DNA of 64,000 bases from Paenibacillus phocaeensis (lineage in GTDB: Bacteria; Bacillota; Bacilli; Paenibacillales; Paenibacillaceae): assembly GCF_900021165.1 (NCBI RefSeq), contig NZ_FCOQ01000012.1:271147-335146 (forward strand). The letters are read 5' to 3'. Of this stretch, positions 26,620 to 34,155 are shown piece after piece (the first letter of the stretch is position 1; the number at the start of each line of letters is the position of its first letter). Made by a program: the position numbers and the translations under genes. The notes below the pieces were generated by a model. That model had not been told where the DNA came from. It saw only the letters and a program-made list of their open reading frames with translations, and ran no database searches.

Positions 26620-26695
26620 TATATAAAATTTAATATATTGGTCCGCAAATCTCTCTTCGTTCCTTCTCCCGCTTGCGTCCGCCAGACTTGGGAAC

Positions 26696-27265
26696 TCAGG
26701 AAGGAAAGAGCCGTGGAATCAGTCGGGCTGCGGTGCGTAGCGGACGGCTGCTCTTCTGCGTCAAGCACATAATGATCGAGCCTTCCACAATGCCGTTGAT
26801 CATGACCGCTAAATCTGCCGCTTCTTCCGCAGGATAGCCGGAGGCGATAAATTTCTTCTCGAACTCGGCGATCCAGGCGCTGTATACGCCGCAGCAAGCT
26901 TGGCGGATGTTCTCATTGCTGCGGGCGGTCTCGTGCGCAACGATGCCGATCGGCACGCCCAGCCCCGCATCTTCGCGGTCGTAATTATCGGCGAGACGCG
27001 TCAGCAGCGCCTGTACGGCCTCAACAGCATCCGGCGTAGAGTTCAGCACCGCGCGAAGGCCCGCTAACGTTACATTCTTCGTATAACTGACAGCTTCACA
27101 CGCCAGCTGTTCTTTGCCTTCTGGAAAATGGTAATACAACGACCCCTTCGGCGCACCGCTCATTTGGGTGATTTGATTCAAGCCCGTTGCGTTATAGCCT
27201 TGGTTCTGCAGCAGCTTTGCCGTCGTTTCGATCAGCAACTGCCGGGTTGGGTTCTGATTGGGCAT
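26696..27265 (-). CDS. TetR-family repressor (LmrA/YxaF-like)
   Basis: 189-residue regulator. The N-terminal helix-turn-helix region is NATGLNQITQMSGAPKGSLYYHFPEGKEQLA; the C-terminal ligand domain with GCGVPIGIVAHE-like residues and the Cys-containing RQACCGVYSAW resembles LmrA/YxaF. It sits upstream of a DHA2 drug exporter on the same strand, the arrangement known for lmrA-lmrB in B. subtilis. A perfect palindrome covers its own promoter start, so autoregulation is expected. The inducing compound is unknown. Confidence 0.9.
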   Translation of the reverse strand: MPNQNPTRQLLIETTAKLLQNQGYNATGLNQITQMSGAPKGSLYYHFPEGKEQLACEAVSYTKNVTLAGLRAVLNSTPDAVEAVQALLTRLADNYDREDAGLGVPIGIVAHETARSNENIRQACCGVYSAWIAEFEKKFIASGYPAEEAADLAVMINGIVEGSIIMCLTQKSSRPLRTAARLIPRLFPS

Positions 27266-27291
27266 GCATACCGGTACCTTTCCGCATAGAT

Positions 27292-27307
27292 TAGACCGAT
27301 CGGTCTA
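27292..27307. promoter_or_regulatory. TetR operator, perfect palindrome
   Basis: TAGACCGATCGGTCTA is a perfect 16-bp palindrome placed at the expected transcription start of the TetR gene, just downstream of its promoter. Its AGACC/GGTCT arms match the type of site reported for LmrA/YxaF. Confidence 0.8.
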
Positions 27308-27313
27308 CATGAT

Positions 27314-27341
27314 GATATACGATAACCGAGCCAGGTGTCAA
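27314..27341 (-). promoter_or_regulatory. Promoter of TetR gene
   Basis: On the minus strand TTGACA (27341-27336) and TATATC (27319-27314), spacer 16 bp; TATCAT with an 18-bp spacer is the alternative -10. Confidence 0.5.
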
Positions 27342-27365
27342 CACCTTAGGCCCGGTATCCTTTAT

Positions 27366-28223
27366 TTACAACCGAAGGTACATCTCATGGAGGCGAATCT
27401 TGTCGCGCACGAACCCATGCCGGTCCAGGAACCCTTCCAGCAGCGCATTGTCGGGCGTAGAGATCGTAAATTTGACAAAACCCAGTTCCTCGCGGGCAGC
27501 GGTCAGCAGCCGGGTGCCGATGCCTTTCCCCCGATGACGGTTATGGACAATCAGCAGGTTGATCTTGCCGCTTGAGCTGATGGAGAGCCCTCCCGCCCAT
27601 TCGCCGTCTGCCCGAATCCCGTAATAAGCATTGGAAGGGCTGAGCCGCTGGTACTCCAAGTCATTTTGCCAGTTGATATGAAAATACTTCCAGCCGCTCA
27701 CCATTTCAGCGAATTCCTCGAACTCGATCCGCTCCACCCCTTCTCCCGCAGAGGCCCCGGGCGGAGCCTCCAATCGGGATGCGTCGGGAAGCGTGTAGAA
27801 CGAGACATCGTAAATGCGGCGGTACCCTCGCTTCAGATAAAAAGCAATCGCCCGGTCGTTCCCGGCGATCACCTCCAGAAACAGCTGCTTGCAACCGGTC
27901 TGCAAGGCCTCCTCCCGGTGCAGATCCATCAGCCCTGCACTTACGCCCTTGCCCCGGTATTCGGGGCTTACCGCCAGCGCGCCGCAGCGCATCGTCGGGA
28001 CGGACTCATACACCTTGTTGCCGCCGAGAACGACACCCACAGGTTCTTCCCCGTCAAGCGCCACGAAGGAATGCTCCCGCGCGTTGCCCTCCGGCCCAAA
28101 AAAACGGTCCGCAAACTCCGCTTCGGTCAAATTAAATTGGATGATGTAATCGGCGAATCCGCGCTGAAACGCCTGATAGATCGTGCTTATTTCCAGTTCC
28201 GTGCCCCGCTCGTATCGAATCAT
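27366..28223 (-). CDS. Two-domain GNAT acetyltransferase
   Basis: 285-residue protein with two GNAT-like folds. The first has the acetyl-CoA loop RGKGVSAGLMDLH, the second HRGKGIGTRLLTAA, so both halves keep a recognisable pyrophosphate-binding motif. It probably acetylates an amine of a small molecule or protein; substrate unknown. ATG at 28223 follows AAGGGGA; the longer frame to 28301 overlaps the aldo/keto reductase gene and lacks support. It lies 22 bp downstream of that gene and is probably co-transcribed. Confidence 0.82.
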   Translation of the reverse strand: MIRYERGTELEISTIYQAFQRGFADYIIQFNLTEAEFADRFFGPEGNAREHSFVALDGEEPVGVVLGGNKVYESVPTMRCGALAVSPEYRGKGVSAGLMDLHREEALQTGCKQLFLEVIAGNDRAIAFYLKRGYRRIYDVSFYTLPDASRLEAPPGASAGEGVERIEFEEFAEMVSGWKYFHINWQNDLEYQRLSPSNAYYGIRADGEWAGGLSISSSGKINLLIVHNRHRGKGIGTRLLTAAREELGFVKFTISTPDNALLEGFLDRHGFVRDKIRLHEMYLRL

Positions 28224-28245
28224 CGTCCCGTTCCCCTTCACCTGA

Positions 28246-29226
28246 TCACCAAGCGTAGGCTTTGGGAGCTTCCCCGCCCGGACCTGGGAATATTTCGTCA
28301 ATCGCCTGAAGCGTCTCCTCGTTCAATTCGACATCAACGACGCGCAGCGTCTCCTCGAATTGCTGCAGCGTTCGCGGCCCGATGATCGGCGCGGTAACCG
28401 CCGGGTGTGCCAGTGTCCACGCCAGGGCCACCGTGGCCTCCGACTCGCCGAGCTCCTTGCACAGCTTGCTGAACCGTTCCAGCTGCGGGCGCAGCTTCTC
28501 GATGCGTTCCGTCTGCTTGGCCGTACGCGAACCGGGCTGCGGGTTCAAGTTCCCGCCGAGGATCCCGCCGTCCAGCGGGCTCCAGGGGATGACGCCGATT
28601 CCCAGCTCCTCGGCAGCCGGCAGAACCTCAAGCTCCGGCAGCCGGCAGAGCAGGCTGTATTTGTGCTGCTCGGAGACCAGCCCGAGCGCTCCCCGGGCCT
28701 TAGCCTCATATTGGGCTTTCACCAGATCCCGTCCGGCGAAGTTGCTGGATCCAACGTAGCCGATCTTGCCTTGCTTCTGCGCCGCGTCAAAGGCATTCCA
28801 TAACTCATCCCAAGACACGTTCCGGTCGACATGATGCATCTGGTACAGCTCGATATGGTCCGTGCCCAGCCGCCGCAGCGAGTCGTCCAAATGGCGGCGG
28901 ATCTTATAAGCCGACAAGCCGGAGCCCCCTTCGTTCGGGTCTGCTGCCGGATCGCTCATCGCGCCGTACACCTTCGTGGCGAGCACAACCTTCTCTCTCC
29001 GTCCGCCGCCCTGCGCGAACCAGCGCCCGATAATCTCTTCGGTCCAGCCGCGATGCTCAACTCCGCCGTAGACATTGGCCGTATCAAAGAAATTGACCCC
29101 GGCGTCAATCGCCGCGTCCATGATTTTAAACGCTTCCTTCTCGTCCGTTGTCGGTCCGAAGTTCATCGTCCCGAGGCACAAACGGCTCACCTTCAACCCG
29201 GTTCTTCCCAAACTGACGTGCTTCAT
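28246..29226 (-). CDS. Aldo/keto reductase (YajO/Tas-like)
   Basis: 326-residue NADPH-dependent reductase. The tetrad is complete: D48 and Y53 in FFDTANVYGG, K85 in LATKVYG and H131 in YQMHHVD. The insertion GAMSDPAADPNEGGSGLS after the lysine is typical of the larger bacterial AKRs. AAGGAGG stands 8 bases before the ATG at 29226. Substrate unknown. Probably an operon with the downstream GNAT gene. Confidence 0.92.
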   Translation of the reverse strand: MKHVSLGRTGLKVSRLCLGTMNFGPTTDEKEAFKIMDAAIDAGVNFFDTANVYGGVEHRGWTEEIIGRWFAQGGGRREKVVLATKVYGAMSDPAADPNEGGSGLSAYKIRRHLDDSLRRLGTDHIELYQMHHVDRNVSWDELWNAFDAAQKQGKIGYVGSSNFAGRDLVKAQYEAKARGALGLVSEQHKYSLLCRLPELEVLPAAEELGIGVIPWSPLDGGILGGNLNPQPGSRTAKQTERIEKLRPQLERFSKLCKELGESEATVALAWTLAHPAVTAPIIGPRTLQQFEETLRVVDVELNEETLQAIDEIFPGPGGEAPKAYAW

Positions 29227-29357
29227 GTCAACAACCTCCTTAGGTATGATTTTGGAAGTAGATTTCAATGATGTGTACAATCTCCAAATCCATTATATAC
29301 CAGATAAAGAACCCGGGGAAAGGCAACCTGAACGATGGCGCCGGGCAGCCGTATTAA

Positions 29358-29415
29358 CCTAAGAAACCTCCGGCCTTCCACCTGTATTGAGGTGGAGCCG
29401 GAGGTTTCTCTTAGG
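29358..29415 (-). terminator. Long terminator hairpin after ArsR gene
   Basis: Arms 29358-29373 and 29398-29415 share CCTAAGAAACCTCCGG and its complement with a small bulge, with an inner TCCACCT/AGGTGGA stem. It overlaps the ArsR stop codon. Confidence 0.75.
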
Positions 29416-29809
29416 GGTCGAGTGGCTCTCTATCCCCGCCGGAAGGCGAGGCCGGAACAGGGCGAAGCCCCGCCGGTTCCGCACTCGGATCGGTTTCGAC
29501 ATAATGCTTGAGCAGGGACAGCTTGTTCTCCCAGAAGCGCTCGTAGTACGCCAACCAGCGCTTTAGCTCCAGCAGCGGATCCGCGTCCAGGCGGTAGCGC
29601 GTCTCTCGGCCGACCTTGCGCTCCTGCACCAGTCCGGCTTCGGCCAAGATGCGCAGGTGCTTGGATACCGCCGTGCGGCTCATCGGGAACCGGCCGCTGA
29701 TCTCCTTGAGCGGCAGTTCCCGCCCGCCCAGCAGCTGCAGGAGCTCCCGGCGCGTCGGGTCGGCGATCGCCTGGAACACGTCATGCTTTGCAGAGGCCGC
29801 CTCCGTCAT
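29411..29809 (-). CDS. ArsR-family transcription regulator
   Basis: 132-residue winged-helix repressor: DPTRRELLQLLGGRELPLKEISGRF is the N-terminal core and MSRTAVSKHLRILAEAGLV the recognition helix region. There are no cysteine metal sites in the usual alpha-3 position, so it is the SRPBCC-associated and not the metal-sensing kind. It starts 3 bp after the SRPBCC gene with almost no ribosome site of its own, so it is likely translated by coupling. Two matching operators lie upstream of the pair. Confidence 0.9.
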   Translation of the reverse strand: MTEAASAKHDVFQAIADPTRRELLQLLGGRELPLKEISGRFPMSRTAVSKHLRILAEAGLVQERKVGRETRYRLDADPLLELKRWLAYYERFWENKLSLLKHYVETDPSAEPAGLRPVPASPSGGDREPLDP

Positions 29810-29812
29810 CGC

Positions 29813-30238
29813 CTACACCCGCACGTAGTTGGCCAGCTTGCCCACCATCCCGGCCCAGCCTTGGTCCATGTTGCCGCGAACCTGTTCGTGCTTCTGGCCG
29901 AACTCGGTGACTTGGTCAGCGCTCCAGCCGCTGTGGATCAAGGTAAACTCCGTCTGATCGCCTTTCTCTTCCAGTTCAAACGTGAGCGTCCAGTCCTTGC
30001 CCCAATGGAACGATAACCGGTGCGGCGGATCCAACACCGTTACCTTGCAGGGGGAATCGCCGAACGGACCGGCATGCAGGACAAATTCAAACCCCTCGAC
30101 AGGTTGGAAGGTGTTCGGCATGAACCAAGCCGCAATCCCTTCCGACGTCGCTACCGCCTCCCATACCCGGGAGATCGGTGCATCCAGCAGAATCGTGTGC
30201 CGAATGTCCGGCAGCTGGCTTGTGTTATTCTGATCCAT
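29813..30238 (-). CDS. SRPBCC/AHSA1-domain protein
   Basis: 141-residue START-like protein: the N-terminal ILLDAPISRVWEAVATSEGIAAWFMP, the middle GGSFRF-like HWGKDWTLTFELEE and the C-terminal MDQGWAGMVGKLANY are typical of the AHSA1 group. These bind hydrophobic small molecules or act as stress factors; the ligand is unknown. GGAG precedes the ATG. First gene of a two-gene unit with the ArsR regulator. Confidence 0.88.
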   Translation of the reverse strand: MDQNNTSQLPDIRHTILLDAPISRVWEAVATSEGIAAWFMPNTFQPVEGFEFVLHAGPFGDSPCKVTVLDPPHRLSFHWGKDWTLTFELEEKGDQTEFTLIHSGWSADQVTEFGQKHEQVRGNMDQGWAGMVGKLANYVRV

Positions 30239-30274
30239 CCTCTATTCTCCTCTTTACGAACTTGTGATTATTAT

Positions 30275-30324
30275 GAAACCAAATGGTTTCCTAACAAAAC
30301 GATTATATGACACCATTTGGTTTC
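30275..30324. promoter_or_regulatory. Two ArsR operators
   Basis: GAAACCAAATGGTTTC at 30275-30290 and GACACCATTTGGTTTC at 30309-30324 are dyads with the same arms (A-C-C-A and T-G-G-T-T-T). Their centres are 34 bp apart. The second fills the promoter spacer, the first covers the likely transcription start. Confidence 0.78.
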
Positions 30325-30331
30325 ATGTCAA
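30302..30331 (-). promoter_or_regulatory. Consensus SigA promoter of SRPBCC-arsR
   Basis: On the minus strand TTGACA (30331-30326), 18-bp spacer, TATAAT (30307-30302): both hexamers are perfect. The operator at 30309-30324 lies inside the spacer. Confidence 0.85.
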
Positions 30332-30500
30332 CATAGGATCCGCCCCAGGGAGGCGCGTCCCCCCTATAGCATCGCCTCCCCCGCTTCGTAACATGCCCGC
30401 CCGATGAAAAACCTGCGCCTAATCGCCAGTGTCCAGAGCCAAAAGACCCGCATCCCCTGAAAAACCAGGGAAAGCGGGCCGGGTCCATCAATTTGCGCTC

Positions 30501-32603
30501 TTACCGTTGGCGGCGGATTTCGAACAATCGGGCGGAAGGGGCTGGCGGCAAGGTAACGGTCAGCTGACCGTCAGCCGCGTTCCAGCTCCAGGCGCAGTCC
30601 AAATCGCGCGGATAAGCGCACCGAATGTCCGGCTCCTCCCCTTGCAGGGCCAATAATGGCAAAGCCTGCGACGTTATATCCCCGCGCGTTCGCCAAACAG
30701 CCAGATACATCGTATCGCTTCCCGGCCGGCGCAGGCCCAGACTCACCCATTCGTCCTGCTGCTTCGGCAGCCCCAGCGGCCAGAACGGAAGCGCCTCCGG
30801 AATATCCGCACGGATCGACTTATAGTAATCCAGTGCTTCCTTCACCAGCTCCCGGCGGCGCGGGCTTAATTCGGCCAAGTGGCCGCTTTGGTGAACGCGC
30901 AGCAGCAGCGCGTTCACCATGTTGAAGACAACCTCCTCATCGTCGCCTTCCCGCAGCGGATACGACCAGACGGCGGACTGTTCCGGCGTCACCGCGGAAG
31001 GGGACGCGGCGGCGATCGCCGCGTAGTTCACGTAATTCTCCTGATCGCTGGTCGACTGGATGCTGTGACGGCTCAACATCGCGTAATCCATTCGCATCCC
31101 GCCGCTGGAGCAATTCTCGATCACCAGCTCCGGGTACCGTGCAAAAATACGGTCAAGCCAAGCGAGGTACGCGCGGTTATGCTGCAGCAGCCCGTCGCCG
31201 AAGCTGTCCGCTGAAGCTTCCGTACCGATTCCGGCATTGATGTTGTAATCCATCTTGATATATCCTACCCCGTAGTCCTCCACCAATCGGCGGATGACCT
31301 CGTCGGCGTGCGCGGTGACTTTCGGGTTCCGGTAGTCCAGCTGATAGCGGCTGCGGTCCATGACCCGTTTGCCGTGCCGCAGGAAGAACCAGCTGTCATC
31401 CGTGTCCGCCAGCTTGGGACTGTTGATGCCCATCACCTCGAGTTCCAGCCACAACCCCGGCACCATGCCTTTGCTCCGGATATAATCCAGCACGTATTTG
31501 ATCCCTTCCGGGAATCGTTCCGAGGACGGCATCCATTCCCCTACCCCGTCCCACCACTCGCCTGGAGCATACCAGCCGGCATCGATACAGAAATATTCAC
31601 AGCCTGCATCCGCAGCGGCATCGATCAACGGCAGCAGCTTCTCCGTCGTTGGGGAACCCCAGAGGCAATTCATGTAATCGTTGAAAATAATCCGCAGCTC
31701 CCGGTTATCCGCGTTCGGCCGACGGATCCGGCGGCGGTAAGCGGTCAGCTGCCCGATCGCCGCTTCAAAGCCGCCCTTCGTCGCGCCAACCGCCACGGGG
31801 ACGCCGACGAACCGCTCGCCGGGCAGAAGCGATTTCCACCAGTGGTTATCGTGCTCGGTTGGTCCGCTGAGAAGCAGGGTCAACTGGTCAACCTGGTCGA
31901 AGATCTCCCAATGCCAGGAACCGTTATGTTCGATCTGCCAGAACAAGCTGCTGTTCGTTTCCCGGTTCTCCAGCACAGCCATGGGGATATGTTCGGCGGC
32001 GGACCAGGAACCCGTATTGCTGCAGGAAATCCGCTTGGAGCTGCGGTCGGTCAGATGGGACAACCCGAGCTCGGGCAACCGGTAGGTGCGCCATTGCAGC
32101 TCGCTTTGCCAACCGCTATGGGGAATGGACAACGTCATTTTATCGTCCCGGTCCTGTCCGCCTTCCTTGTCCAGACCCGTCAGTGCGAAGGAAGAGACAT
32201 ATTCGACACTCACCGCCGCTGAACCGGCATTGTACAATTCCGTCCAGGCCCGGACCGTCTGCACGCCGTCGTAAAATTGAACGTGCTGCACCGCCTCCAG
32301 CCCGGTCTTCGGGTCGCGCAGCGTCACCTCCAGCTTCCGGCCCAATTCGTTGCGGCAGTTCGTATGCCCGGCATACACCATCCGCAGTCCCGGGTACGAA
32401 GCCCGGTGGGTTCGTCCGTGATATTCAGCCCGGTCCTCCCCGGTTAACTGCAGCTCCATCAGGCGGAAGCCCGATTTCTGCCCCTCCTTGATCCGCGTCT
32501 CATCCAAGGGGCTTGCCCCAAAATGAAGCAACCGTACCTCCTTCTCCTGCGCCACCTCTATGACCAGATATAAACCGTTCTCCTGAAGCTCAATTCTGCT
32601 CAT
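30501..32603 (-). CDS. GH36-family alpha-galactosidase
   Basis: Cytoplasmic glycosidase of 700 residues that should release alpha-galactose from oligosaccharides. The N-terminal beta-sandwich is followed by the TIM barrel with YFCIDAGWY, the nucleophile D452 in YIKMDYN, the ENCSSGG signature at about 496-502 and the likely acid/base D520 in SDQENY, then a C-terminal beta domain. No signal peptide. ATG at 32603 was chosen where homology begins; the frame is open to 32735 but runs through the terminator of the upstream gene. It follows the sugar-binding protein gene on the same strand, separated by a terminator, and belongs functionally to this sugar locus. Specificity within GH36 is inferred. 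Confidence 0.85.
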   Translation of the reverse strand: MSRIELQENGLYLVIEVAQEKEVRLLHFGASPLDETRIKEGQKSGFRLMELQLTGEDRAEYHGRTHRASYPGLRMVYAGHTNCRNELGRKLEVTLRDPKTGLEAVQHVQFYDGVQTVRAWTELYNAGSAAVSVEYVSSFALTGLDKEGGQDRDDKMTLSIPHSGWQSELQWRTYRLPELGLSHLTDRSSKRISCSNTGSWSAAEHIPMAVLENRETNSSLFWQIEHNGSWHWEIFDQVDQLTLLLSGPTEHDNHWWKSLLPGERFVGVPVAVGATKGGFEAAIGQLTAYRRRIRRPNADNRELRIIFNDYMNCLWGSPTTEKLLPLIDAAADAGCEYFCIDAGWYAPGEWWDGVGEWMPSSERFPEGIKYVLDYIRSKGMVPGLWLELEVMGINSPKLADTDDSWFFLRHGKRVMDRSRYQLDYRNPKVTAHADEVIRRLVEDYGVGYIKMDYNINAGIGTEASADSFGDGLLQHNRAYLAWLDRIFARYPELVIENCSSGGMRMDYAMLSRHSIQSTSDQENYVNYAAIAAASPSAVTPEQSAVWSYPLREGDDEEVVFNMVNALLLRVHQSGHLAELSPRRRELVKEALDYYKSIRADIPEALPFWPLGLPKQQDEWVSLGLRRPGSDTMYLAVWRTRGDITSQALPLLALQGEEPDIRCAYPRDLDCAWSWNAADGQLTVTLPPAPSARLFEIRRQR

Positions 32604-32643
32604 CCTCTTCGCACACCCCTTCGCCAGTCGTAAGTAAAAACAA

Positions 32644-32671
32644 AACCCAGCACCGGAGGTGGTGCTGGGTT
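32644..32671 (-). terminator. Terminator of sugar-binding lipoprotein gene
   Basis: AACCCAGCACC and GGTGCTGGGTT around a 6-base loop, followed on the minus strand by TTGTTTTTA. Confidence 0.88.
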
Positions 32672-32707
32672 CATTTGCGTTTAAAGAACAACCGAGATTC
32701 TCGATAT

Positions 32708-34030
32708 TTATTGAGCCGAACCCAGTTGTACCCATGCTTGTTCGATTTCGGTTACAGCCTGATCTTTCGATTTGCTGCCGCCGATGTAGGCTTGCATAAT
32801 TTCACCGAATTTTTGGTGGAACGTATCCAGCGAGTAGTTGATCGCCAGGTCGCCCGACGGTTCGGATTTCAGGATTTCGTTCATTTGCTTCGGCATATCC
32901 AGTTCCGGAAGCGGAGCGTCCTTGATCGGAGGAATGACTTTCGCTACCGTCGAGAACCAGTTCTTGCCGTATTCCGAAGTGTACAGCCAGTTGAAGAATT
33001 CGATCGTTTCATTGACCACGGCGGAATCCTTATTGATCCGCAGCGCTTGGTCCGCACCGGTGATGATCGTCGCTTGCTCCGGCTTGTCGCTCACCGGATA
33101 CCCGGCGATTCCGATTTGGATGTCCGGGGTGATTTTCTTAATCGCTTCTTCATCCCATGCCCCTTTACCTACCATGATGGCGGCTTTGCCCGAGGCAAAA
33201 TCACTGACTTGCGCATTGCTGTCGCGTTCAAGCGGTTTGTCGGTGCCATGTTTCACCGTCGTATCCACGAAGTTAAAGAAGTTGTTGTACAGAGCAGGGT
33301 AGTCCTTGATTTTGACATCCCCGGCGATAAAGCTGTTCACCAGATCTTGCGTCGATACGCCGGCATCCTGAGCGGCCGCATTCACGAAATGCTGGAATAC
33401 GTGCTTCCAGACCCACCATTCTTTGTAGGCATTCGCAAACGGGGTGATGCCTTTCGCTTCCAGCTTGGCGATGGCATCGTCCAGCTCTGCCGTCGTTTTC
33501 GGGAACGTCGCTACTCCCGCATCATCCAATAGCTGCTTGTTGTAGATCAAGGAGAACAGGTTGCCCTTCACCGGCAAACCAAGCACTTTGCCGTCGGAAG
33601 AAGTCATATTGGCACGAACGGCATCGGTCATCGCTGCAGCCAGCGGCTGATCCGTCAAATCGGCGCTGTATTCGGCAAAGGTGTCGATGTCCCCGCCCGC
33701 CGTGGTTTGGAAGACGTCAGGGGTACTTCCCGCTGCAATTCTCGATTTCAAGACCGTGTTGTAGTCGGCCTGCATGATTTCCAGGTTGATGGTGACGTTG
33801 GGCTTCACTTTCTTATATTCGGCAATGTAGGCGTTAAACGCATCGGTATATTCCGGAGAAGCCGTGAACATGTTGATCGTGACCGGTTTGGAATTATCCG
33901 TTGCACCGCCGTTGCCGGCTCCTGCGTTGTTCGCTCCGTTATTCGCCGCGTTATTGTTCCCTCCGCATGCGGATAACAGACCCATGATCAGCACCAGGCT
34001 GAACGATAGGGCCAAGATTTTTTTCTTCAT
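32708..34030 (-). CDS. Sugar ABC transporter substrate-binding lipoprotein
   Basis: 440-residue CUT1-type extracellular binding protein. The signal peptide ends GLLSAC-GG, followed by an Asn/Ala/Gly linker, then the binding domain beginning VTINMFTASPEYTDAFNAYIAEYKK. ATG at 34030 begins the signal; the frame upstream to 34159 crosses the promoter region. Its partner permeases are on the opposite strand at 37.8-39.5 kb, and a YesM/YesN-like pair lies between. A 19-bp element shared with the permease promoter stands 91-109 bp upstream. The ligand is probably a hemicellulose or galactoside oligosaccharide, given the neighbouring glycosidases. Confidence 0.9.
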   Translation of the reverse strand: MKKKILALSFSLVLIMGLLSACGGNNNAANNGANNAGAGNGGATDNSKPVTINMFTASPEYTDAFNAYIAEYKKVKPNVTINLEIMQADYNTVLKSRIAAGSTPDVFQTTAGGDIDTFAEYSADLTDQPLAAAMTDAVRANMTSSDGKVLGLPVKGNLFSLIYNKQLLDDAGVATFPKTTAELDDAIAKLEAKGITPFANAYKEWWVWKHVFQHFVNAAAQDAGVSTQDLVNSFIAGDVKIKDYPALYNNFFNFVDTTVKHGTDKPLERDSNAQVSDFASGKAAIMVGKGAWDEEAIKKITPDIQIGIAGYPVSDKPEQATIITGADQALRINKDSAVVNETIEFFNWLYTSEYGKNWFSTVAKVIPPIKDAPLPELDMPKQMNEILKSEPSGDLAINYSLDTFHQKFGEIMQAYIGGSKSKDQAVTEIEQAWVQLGSAQ

Positions 34031-34120
34031 TTCGAACGCCCCCACTTTCTTTTGGTTGTTCTTTGCTATGCTCCCTATTGTAAAGAAAAGGGTCGAGTGA
34101 AAAAATGTAGATATGTGGTG

Positions 34121-34139
34121 AGTTAAGGGTAAAAAAGTG
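34121..34139 (-). promoter_or_regulatory. 19-bp element shared with permease promoter (copy 1)
   Basis: Read on the minus strand it is CACTTTTTTACCCTTAACT, identical at 18 of 19 bases to the element at 37667-37685. It points toward the binding-protein gene, 91-109 bp before its ATG. A similar inverted element (GGGCTAAAAAGTG) is formed by the end of the regulator gene at 34157-34169. Candidate site for the neighbouring YesN-like regulator. Confidence 0.6.
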
Positions 34140-34155
34140 GAATCCTCCCGCGAGT

